A DNA stretch of 64,000 nt from the NCBI GenBank assembly GCA_902587295.1, contig CACIKS010000002.1:34134-98133 (forward strand). Reading direction: 5' to 3'. The notes under the pieces were generated by a model. It searched no databases and was not told where the DNA came from. It was given only the letters and a program-made list of their open reading frames with translations. Positions 31,801 to 39,221 of this stretch are shown here, in pieces. This DNA comes from an uncultured Pelagibacteraceae bacterium. GTDB taxonomy: Bacteria; Pseudomonadota; Alphaproteobacteria; Pelagibacterales; Pelagibacteraceae. Positions within the stretch are counted from its first letter, which is position 1, and the number at the start of each line of letters is the position of its first letter. Both the position numbers and the translations under genes were made by a program.

Positions 31801-33078
31801 ATGAAAGTTTTTATTTTATTTTTTACTATTGTTTTTTTTCTACAACATGTCCAAGCAGCAGATAATAAATTTAAAAGAATGGACAAAGCAAATAATATGA
31901 AAAAAGTAAACATTACTGTTGGTTTTACAAATATGATCAGTAATGAGAAAATTAAAACTCTTAATAATGAACTATCCGAGTACAAAAAAATTTCAAATCA
32001 TATTTCAGACAAAGAAAAACCAGCTACAAAGAGAAAAAAATATAAAGGCTTAAGTCAAAATATTTACAGAAATAATGCAGGCAGTGTGGTTTACATTGGC
32101 AACCCATCAGCAAAAGGAACGGGTTCTGGTTTTTTAATAAATAAAGAAGAGGGTTTGATTTTAACGAATTGGCATGTAATTGATGGAGCTAAAAAAGTAT
32201 ATGTCTGGTTCAAACCAGAAGATCCAAACAAAATGGACGAGGATTTATTAATCAATGAACCAAGAATAGATGGAACTGTAATTAAGAAAAATAAAAGCAA
32301 AGATCTAGGTTTAATTAAAGTTTTGCGTGTTCCTAAAAATGCTAAGGCTCTTGTAATAAACAAAAAAATATATGTCGATGTAGGATCAACGGCATATTCA
32401 ATTGGTCATCCGAGTGGTCTAACCTGGACTTTTAATTCTGGAATGGTGACTCAAGTCAGGAAAGGTTTTAAATGGAGATATAAAAACTCTAGACATTTAG
32501 CAAATGTAATTCAGCACGAAGTTCCCACAAACCCAGGTAATTCAGGTGGACCATTATTTAATGAAAGGGGACATGTAATTGGAGTTAATTCTTTTAAAGA
32601 TTCCAAAGGCGAGGTGATAAACTTTTCAGTATCAATAGATGAGGTTGATAAATTCTTAAAACAAAAAATAATTGAGAAAAAGAAAAGTAAATACATACAA
32701 AAAAAATCTAAGCAAACTTGGATACAAAAAAAATCAAAGAAAGAAAATAGTAAAACAGAACAAATAAAGAAAATATTTCCTAACGCAAAAATTCATGATG
32801 AGAATAAAAATGGAACAACTGACACATGGTTCGTAGATAAAAATAAAAATGGAAAAATAGATAGAGCATTCATTGATGATAACGAAGATGGAATTATAGA
32901 AGCGATATTAGTTGATAAAGATGAAAACGGAAAATGGGATTTTCTATTCGTTGATAAAGATCTTGATGGAAATCCAGATGAAGCATTTATTGATGAAGAC
33001 CAAGACGGTAATCCCGATGTAGTTGCATACGATTACAATCAAGATGGTGAATGGGATAAATTTGAAAATGTTGGTTAA
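31801..33078 (+). CDS. Secreted trypsin-like (HtrA/S1C-type) serine protease with C-terminal DxDxDG calcium-binding-like repeats
   Basis: Signal peptide MKVFILFFTIVFFLQHVQA; TNWHVIDG, KDLGLIKV, NPGNSGGPLFN triad motifs; acidic repeat tail. ATG at 31801 preferred to the track start at 31747. Confidence 0.88.
   Translation: MKVFILFFTIVFFLQHVQAADNKFKRMDKANNMKKVNITVGFTNMISNEKIKTLNNELSEYKKISNHISDKEKPATKRKKYKGLSQNIYRNNAGSVVYIGNPSAKGTGSGFLINKEEGLILTNWHVIDGAKKVYVWFKPEDPNKMDEDLLINEPRIDGTVIKKNKSKDLGLIKVLRVPKNAKALVINKKIYVDVGSTAYSIGHPSGLTWTFNSGMVTQVRKGFKWRYKNSRHLANVIQHEVPTNPGNSGGPLFNERGHVIGVNSFKDSKGEVINFSVSIDEVDKFLKQKIIEKKKSKYIQKKSKQTWIQKKSKKENSKTEQIKKIFPNAKIHDENKNGTTDTWFVDKNKNGKIDRAFIDDNEDGIIEAILVDKDENGKWDFLFVDKDLDGNPDEAFIDEDQDGNPDVVAYDYNQDGEWDKFENVG
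32791..33063 (+). repeat. In-gene tandem repeats encoding ~13-14 aa D-x-[DN]-x-[DN]-G units
   Basis: Translation HDENKNGTTDTWFVDKNKNGKIDRAFIDDNEDGIIEAILVDKDENGKWDFLFVDKDLDGNPDEAFIDEDQDGNPDVVAYDYNQDGEWDKF: about seven units. Confidence 0.85.
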
Positions 33079-33089
33079 TTTTTTTTTTT

Positions 33090-34487
33090 ATGCTTTTTAA
33101 ACGATCATTAATATATATAAAATTTTCTTTTATTATATTTTTTTTTTCAACTACATATCTTAATGCAGGAGTAGATAATTGTGATAGATTTGGTCAAGCT
33201 GTAGAGGATAAAAAAGATTTTAATTATCCAACAAAAACTATTAACGACCTTGGTATTTTCTTTCAAAAAAAATTTACTATTAACGGAGTAGAAAAAATTA
33301 TAAGAGATATAAATAATTATCCTATAATTTATTTTTCGTTATATGAAAAAGATAAACTAAAAAATGGTACTGTAATAAAATCAATTAATAAAAATAATTT
33401 ATCAAAAATTTCTGATGAAGAATTAATTCTTTTAATTAAAAAAATCAATTATGGCAGTATAGAATATTTTAAGACATCAAGTAATACCGACTTAGTTAAA
33501 ATTTATGGAAAAGATTACGGGGGTATTTTCTTTTTAGTCGATCAACTATTTATAAATACAATAGGGGAAGTTGATGCAAAAAAAGGTTTTTTCACAATGA
33601 ATTATGATTATAAGCTGATATATGATCGACCGGATTTAAAATCTGAGGGAGTTTTGTTAAAAAATGACGAATGTACAATTAATACAAAATCATATGAAAC
33701 AAAATTTAGCGATATTTACCGACCTGATAAAGAAATATTAATAAAACAATTTGATAGGGACCGGGATAAGATAGAAGAAACTTTTGGATTTTATAATGAG
33801 AACGGTAATACTTATTTATTTCAATCTATTAAAGGTACGTCGAAAATAAGAGCAAAATTTAATTTTTCAAAATTTCCATTTGATACTCAACCATTAAAAA
33901 TTCAAATTATTTCATCTTTAAAAATAAATGAAGGGAATGAGACAACACAGATTTTTCCAACATCATCATTATTTAAGAACATAAAAAATTTTAAAGAAAA
34001 CAATTTTCTTGAAGAATGGAAAGTAAAAGACTTTGAAATTTCAAATAATTTAATTAATTTAGATAATAATAAATATGACTCTTTAAAAATTTCAATAAAT
34101 GTAAAAAGGAATTCTAATTATTATATTTTTAAAATAATAATTCCTGTTTTGTTAATTTTAGCAGTTGCATGGAGCGTTTTATGGATTCCGCCTAAAGAAG
34201 AATGGGTCGAGTCAAGGTTAACAACGTCGATTGTAGCCCTGTTATCTTTGATAGCTTATAACTTTGTTTTTTTAGATGATATTCCAAAATTAGATATACT
34301 TACCAGTTTAGATTTATTTATACTCTTATCTTATTTATTCTGCGCAATACCGATTTTTACAACAATTTTTCTAAGTAGATTATTAGATAAAAGTCCGAAA
34401 AGAGCTTACACAAGAAATAAATCTATAAGAATTTATGGAGGAACAATTTATATTATTTTTAACGCCTTCATTTTTCTACCAATTTAA
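33090..34487 (+). CDS. Pentameric ligand-gated ion channel (Cys-loop receptor superfamily) homologue
   Basis: Signal peptide; Pro-loop FPFDTQPLKIQI; M1 YYIFKIIIPVLLILAVAWSVLWI; M2 ESRLTTSIVALLSLIAYNFVFLDDIPK; M3 LTSLDLFILLSYLFCAIPIFTTI; C-terminal M4 IYIIFNAFIFLPI. Confidence 0.87.
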   Translation: MLFKRSLIYIKFSFIIFFFSTTYLNAGVDNCDRFGQAVEDKKDFNYPTKTINDLGIFFQKKFTINGVEKIIRDINNYPIIYFSLYEKDKLKNGTVIKSINKNNLSKISDEELILLIKKINYGSIEYFKTSSNTDLVKIYGKDYGGIFFLVDQLFINTIGEVDAKKGFFTMNYDYKLIYDRPDLKSEGVLLKNDECTINTKSYETKFSDIYRPDKEILIKQFDRDRDKIEETFGFYNENGNTYLFQSIKGTSKIRAKFNFSKFPFDTQPLKIQIISSLKINEGNETTQIFPTSSLFKNIKNFKENNFLEEWKVKDFEISNNLINLDNNKYDSLKISINVKRNSNYYIFKIIIPVLLILAVAWSVLWIPPKEEWVESRLTTSIVALLSLIAYNFVFLDDIPKLDILTSLDLFILLSYLFCAIPIFTTIFLSRLLDKSPKRAYTRNKSIRIYGGTIYIIFNAFIFLPI

Positions 34488-34515
34488 AAAATAATATTGT
34501 TAATAATTTTTTCAT
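34466..34515 (-). pseudogene. Truncated 5' end of a secreted-protein gene (MKKLLTILFFKLVEK*)
   Basis: 34485-34515 aligns with 29205-29235 (start of paralogue 5) with about 3 mismatches in 31 nt; homology stops at the channel gene's TAA codon. Confidence 0.6.
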
Positions 34516-34516
34516 A

Positions 34517-35128
34517 TCAAGACTCAATTGAGTTTAAAATTCCAATATACCAATCTCTCAATTTTATCATTTCATTAGTGGGTTTTTTGTTATATTCGTT
34601 AATCTCATCTAATAATTCCTCAGGCATAGTGCTACCCCTGTTCGAGGACGTTATCCACTGCGATGTGCTTAATTCCCAATACTGTTTTGCTTTTACTAGG
34701 TCTCTTTTGACACCGCCTAATCCTGAATAATAGAAAAAACCAATATTATAACTTGCAATTGTAAATCCTAAATCCGAAGCTTTTTTATTCCAATCAAATG
34801 CCTCTTTATCATTCTTATTCATAATTTTTCCGGTAAAACTCTCCCAGCCTAAAGTTGTCATAGCGTTGACCTGATCTTGCCAAGCAGCCTTGTATAAATA
34901 ATCAATCCCTATACCTATATTTTTTTTATCTGGAAAAATACCGGCCCGTGGCATTCCATATAAAAAAATATGTCCTATATCATTTTGTGAAACCGCATCA
35001 CCCGAATCTGCTTTTTGTTTCATTTCAAGCAAGTATGCAGGTAAACTATCATCCGCTTTTATATTATTTGCAAAAATACTATTTAGACTTATTAAAGTGA
35101 CAAAAAGTACTATAAGTAACTTTTTCAT
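34517..35128 (-). CDS. Secreted Sel1-like repeat protein
   Basis: Signal peptide; Sel1-type units (AVSQNDIGHIFLYG, AMTTLGWESFTG, IASYNIGFFYYSGLGGVKRDLVKAKQYWELS). Confidence 0.75.
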   Translation of the reverse strand: MKKLLIVLFVTLISLNSIFANNIKADDSLPAYLLEMKQKADSGDAVSQNDIGHIFLYGMPRAGIFPDKKNIGIGIDYLYKAAWQDQVNAMTTLGWESFTGKIMNKNDKEAFDWNKKASDLGFTIASYNIGFFYYSGLGGVKRDLVKAKQYWELSTSQWITSSNRGSTMPEELLDEINEYNKKPTNEMIKLRDWYIGILNSIES

Positions 35129-35157
35129 AACTAAAATTTTATGTTATAGTTTTTTTA

Positions 35158-36765
35158 ATGTCTAGAGAGACAATGCAATACGATGTGGTTATAGTTGGTG
35201 CTGGTCCTGCAGGATTATCAACCGCAATAAGACTAAAACAGCTAAATCAAAAGTTGAATATTTGTATACTTGAAAAAGGATCTGAGGTAGGTGCGCATAT
35301 TTTAAGTGGAAATGTTTTAGAAACAAGAGCTCTTGATGAATTATTGCCGAAATGGAAAGAGCAGGGAGCCCCTATTAAAACAAAAGTTTCTAAAGAAAAG
35401 TTTTTATTTTTAGGAAAAAAATTGTCTCTAAGCTGGCCCACTTGGCTTTTACCTGCTGTTCAAAAAAATCATAATAATTATATAGTAAGTCTTGCTAATC
35501 TTTGTCGTTGGTTAGCAGAACAAGCCGAAAAATTGGGAGTTGAAATTTTCCCGGGATTTCCAGCAAGTGAAGTTCTATATAATGATGATGGATCCATCAA
35601 AGGAGTAGCAACTTTAGATATGGGCCTAGATAAAGATGGAAACAAAAAGGATGGTTATCAAGAAGGAATGGAATTGCATGCAAAGGTTACTATTTTCTCT
35701 GAGGGTTGCAGAGGGCATTTAGGAAAAGAATTAATAAAAAAATTTAATCTTGATGAAGGGAAAAACCCTCAACAATATGGAATAGGTTTAAAAGAAATTT
35801 GGGAAGTAAGTGACGAACAACACCAAGAAGGTTTAGTTATGCATACTGCCGGCTGGCCTTTAGATAGCAAAACATATGGTGGAAGCTTTATTTATCACGC
35901 AGAAAAAAAACAAATTTATATTGGTTATGTGATTGGTCTTGATTACCGAAACCCTCATCTTTCACCTTTTGATGAGTTTCAAAGATTCAAAACCCATAAG
36001 GCAATTAGAAAAATGCTAGAGGGTGGAAAAAGAATTTCATTTGGTGCGAGAGCTTTAATTGAAGGTGGACTTCAAAGTTTACCTAAAATGTATATGCCAG
36101 GCGCCTTATTAGTAGGTTGTGATGCTGGAACTTTAAATATGCCAAAGATAAAAGGAACACATACTGCAATGAAGAGCGGGATGATTGCAGCAGAAACTAT
36201 TATTGAGCATTTTAAAAACAAAAGAAAATTGTCTTACTATGAGGAGTTATTTAAAAAAAGTTGGGTGTATCAAGAGCTACATTCCGCAAGAAATGTAAAA
36301 CCAAGCTTTAGTTGGGGTTTGATTTTAGGAATTATTTTTACAGGTATCGACCAAATACTTTTTAGAGGTAAATTACCATTTACACTTAAACATAAATATG
36401 CTGACCACGAAGCATTAAAACCTTCAGCCCAAATGCCTAAAATAGAGTATCCAAAACCCGATGGTAAACTAACCTTTGACAAAACAAGCTCTGTTTATTT
36501 GACAGGTACTAACCACACAGATAATCAACCCGTACATCTAAAATTAAAAGATCCTAATTTGCCAGTAAGCTATACTTTAAGTAAATATGATGAACCTGCT
36601 CAACGATACTGTCCTGTTGGAGTTTATGAAATTCAACAAGAAAAATTTGTGATAAATTCTCAAAATTGTATTCACTGTAAAACTTGCGATATTAAAGAGC
36701 CCTCTCAGAATATTACTTGGGTTGCCCCGGAGGGTGGCGGTGGACCTAAGTATGGCAATATGTGA
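35158..36765 (+). CDS. Electron transfer flavoprotein-ubiquinone oxidoreductase
   Basis: VVIVGAGPAGLSTAIRLKQL, CDAGTLNMPKIKGTHTAMKSGMIAAE, C-terminal 4Fe-4S motif NCIHCKTCDIKEPSQNITWVAPEGGGGPKY. Confidence 0.96.
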   Translation: MSRETMQYDVVIVGAGPAGLSTAIRLKQLNQKLNICILEKGSEVGAHILSGNVLETRALDELLPKWKEQGAPIKTKVSKEKFLFLGKKLSLSWPTWLLPAVQKNHNNYIVSLANLCRWLAEQAEKLGVEIFPGFPASEVLYNDDGSIKGVATLDMGLDKDGNKKDGYQEGMELHAKVTIFSEGCRGHLGKELIKKFNLDEGKNPQQYGIGLKEIWEVSDEQHQEGLVMHTAGWPLDSKTYGGSFIYHAEKKQIYIGYVIGLDYRNPHLSPFDEFQRFKTHKAIRKMLEGGKRISFGARALIEGGLQSLPKMYMPGALLVGCDAGTLNMPKIKGTHTAMKSGMIAAETIIEHFKNKRKLSYYEELFKKSWVYQELHSARNVKPSFSWGLILGIIFTGIDQILFRGKLPFTLKHKYADHEALKPSAQMPKIEYPKPDGKLTFDKTSSVYLTGTNHTDNQPVHLKLKDPNLPVSYTLSKYDEPAQRYCPVGVYEIQQEKFVINSQNCIHCKTCDIKEPSQNITWVAPEGGGGPKYGNM

Positions 36766-37658
36766 TGACAAAAAATAAAGTTAGTTCAGCTATGTTTTTT
36801 GTTTTATTAGCTGGGTTAATCTGGTCTTTCGGACCTTTGGTAGTAAGAAACATTGATAATGCTGAAATAATTCCTTGGCAGTACTCTTTAATAAGAGGCT
36901 TTGTGATTTTTTTAATTTTAAATGTCTATTTGTTTTTAAATGAAGGAGGTAAATTTACAGATAACTATAAAAGAATTGGTCTTTCAGGATTAATTGGTGG
37001 GATATGTCTTGGTATCGCTAATATAACCTTCGTATTTTCAATAACCACAACTACAGCCGCAGTTACTTTAATGATGTTAGGGGCGATGCCTTTTATTGCA
37101 GCTTTACTAGCATTTTTTTTTTTAAAAGAGACAATTTCAAAAAGTACTCTAATCGCTATGATAATAGCAGCAACAGGAATAATTTTAATTTCTTTTGACA
37201 GCAAAGAAACCGGAACATTATTTGGTTTAATCAACGGATTAATATCATCATCAGCTTTTGCAGGATTTACAGTTTCCCTTCGATGGAGGAAAAAAACTCC
37301 AAAACTTACAACGGTATCTTTAGGTGGAATTATTGCAGCGAGCATTTCAATTATTGTTTTATTTTTTTATGATAGCAATATTTTAATATCATTAAAAAAT
37401 ACTTCTTTATCGGCGTTACATGGATTTTTAGTTTGTTCTGCTCTTATTTTGTATTCTTCGAATGCAAAATATTTACCTGCAGCAGAACTTACACTTTTAT
37501 CTTTAACAGAGGTTTTAGGAGGAATTTTTTGGGTGTGGCTTCCATTGTTAGGAATTAATGAAATTCCAAGCACAAACACAATAATTGGTGGAATAATTAT
37601 AATTATTGCAATAATTTTTTATGGATATAAAGCCAGACGCTATAGGTTTAGATATTAA
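36762..37658 (+). CDS. DMT-superfamily (EamA) transporter
   Basis: About ten TM segments in two EamA halves. Confidence 0.87.
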   Translation: MMTKNKVSSAMFFVLLAGLIWSFGPLVVRNIDNAEIIPWQYSLIRGFVIFLILNVYLFLNEGGKFTDNYKRIGLSGLIGGICLGIANITFVFSITTTTAAVTLMMLGAMPFIAALLAFFFLKETISKSTLIAMIIAATGIILISFDSKETGTLFGLINGLISSSAFAGFTVSLRWRKKTPKLTTVSLGGIIAASISIIVLFFYDSNILISLKNTSLSALHGFLVCSALILYSSNAKYLPAAELTLLSLTEVLGGIFWVWLPLLGINEIPSTNTIIGGIIIIIAIIFYGYKARRYRFRY

Positions 37659-38314
37659 TTAGACTTGGCAATTTTCTCAAGCTCATCAGACTCAAAGACT
37701 ATTTCATTTAAATCATTTTTAGAAATATAAGTTATTGCTTTTACAACATTTTCAATTTTTATAGGTTTGTATTTTTTTAAACTTCCAAAAGCTAAAAGAG
37801 TAAGAATGTTCATTATAGGTGTAAAAATTACTTCACCCAATCTAAATGATTTTCTATTCCCAACAAGTAGGGAAGGTCTAATAATAGCAAGTTTAGAAAA
37901 ATTTAAAGTTTTTAATTCTTCTTCAACTTGACCCTTATTTTTTAAGTAATTACTGGAGGCATTTGGATTGGCACCAATAGAGGAAACGTAAAAAAAAGAA
38001 TTTACAGAGTTTGCTTTTGTTATTTTTGCAACTTCTATTGGAATATCATATTCAACTCTTCTGTACTCATCTTTATCAGGTGTGTCTTTTTTTGTGGTGC
38101 CGATACAAAAATAACAATCGTCACCTATTATTTTATCTTTATGTTTTTCTAAATTAGTAAAGTCAGTTTTAATAATTTCTACCTTCGGATTATTGATTAC
38201 AGGCATAGATCGAACAAATACTTTAATTTTATCGTAAGAATTATTTAAAAGAATAGTTTTAAATAATTCATTCCCAATCAAACCTGATGAACCAAATATT
38301 ATTGCAGTTTTCAT
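37655..38314 (-). CDS. NAD(P)-binding SDR-like protein (NAD-dependent epimerase type)
   Basis: MKTAIIFGSSGLIGNELFK Rossmann motif; FFYVSSIGANPNASSNYLKNKGQVEEELK. Confidence 0.78.
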   Translation of the reverse strand: MKTAIIFGSSGLIGNELFKTILLNNSYDKIKVFVRSMPVINNPKVEIIKTDFTNLEKHKDKIIGDDCYFCIGTTKKDTPDKDEYRRVEYDIPIEVAKITKANSVNSFFYVSSIGANPNASSNYLKNKGQVEEELKTLNFSKLAIIRPSLLVGNRKSFRLGEVIFTPIMNILTLLAFGSLKKYKPIKIENVVKAITYISKNDLNEIVFESDELEKIAKSN

Positions 38315-38331
38315 AAATTTAATTTGTAGAT

Positions 38332-38703
38332 CTAAGAAAGATCTGCGGCAAATTCTTTTAATTTTTCAATTGGAACTAACTCTAAAGTTTTTTTATGTGT
38401 AGCTTTTAAATATATTGGGCACGCTTTTCCTGCTTCAAGAGCTTTTGCATACCAGCTAGCACACACGCACCATTTATCCCCATCTTTAAGTCCTGGAAAA
38501 CCAAATTCAGGGTGAGGTGTTATCAAATCATTCCCAGCCTCTTTGCACCACTGCAAGAATTTGTCATTAACTTTTACACAAACGGTATGCAAGCCAGTAT
38601 CTTCTTTATTAGTGTTGCAACAGCCATCTCTAAACCAACCCGTTATAGGATTAGTTGAACAACTTTCTAAATCTTCACCTAAAACGTTTTTTTGTTTTTT
38701 CAT
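38332..38703 (-). CDS. DUF2237 family protein
   Basis: NVLGEDLESCSTNPITGWFRDGCCNT ... GDKWCVCASWYAKALEAGKACPIYLKATHKKTLELV. Confidence 0.82.
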   Translation of the reverse strand: MKKQKNVLGEDLESCSTNPITGWFRDGCCNTNKEDTGLHTVCVKVNDKFLQWCKEAGNDLITPHPEFGFPGLKDGDKWCVCASWYAKALEAGKACPIYLKATHKKTLELVPIEKLKEFAADLS

Positions 38704-39221
38704 TATAAATCTATTGCATCTTGTAAACGATCCTTGAAGTAATCCTCAAAGGAACTATGACAAGATAAAAGATACCTATCTCCAAAGTTATACAAACAAC
38801 AATCAATTCTAGCTATTAGAGTTTGAGCCATAGTTGATACTGGAAATTTTTTTGATCGTAAATCAAAGTGAGTAAGTTTACTTAAGAAATGATTTTTATT
38901 TTCTCCAGAAATTTCAAAATAAGTTGTGTTGGAATAATTGGAGGCTAAAATTTCCTCATTAGAATTAAAAGCTGATAGCAACCTAAATATTTCCTTCTCT
39001 GGTTTTGGTTTTAAAAATATCAAGGCCCATTGATCAAAAGACTGTTTAGCAAAAAGAAATTCATCATTATTTATCATTCTAAGATTATCTGTAGGAGGCA
39101 AAAGAGACACTTCTTTATTAATTATGTCTGCAAAAATGCCATCGCCTTTTCCCCTTAATAAAATTTGTTGTTTATCTTGTTGAATAATCTCCATACCTTT
39201 TGCTAAAAATGTTCTAGTCAC
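38703..39221 (-). CDS. soxG: Sarcosine oxidase gamma subunit
   Basis: Position after soxA; SoxG-like ISGENKNHFLSKLTHFDLRSKKFP and C-terminal SCHSSFEDYFKDRLQDA. Confidence 0.8.
   Translation of the reverse strand: MTRTFLAKGMEIIQQDKQQILLRGKGDGIFADIINKEVSLLPPTDNLRMINNDEFLFAKQSFDQWALIFLKPKPEKEIFRLLSAFNSNEEILASNYSNTTYFEISGENKNHFLSKLTHFDLRSKKFPVSTMAQTLIARIDCCLYNFGDRYLLSCHSSFEDYFKDRLQDAIDL

Noticed and set aside
32791-33063. Considered as a DNA-level tandem repeat or CRISPR-like array
   Set aside because: Periodicity is at the protein level (DxDxDG); units are not near-identical DNA repeats with spacers.
20805-35157. Considered as a prophage or integrative element
   Set aside because: No integrase, transposase, terminase, capsid or conjugation gene is present in the interval.
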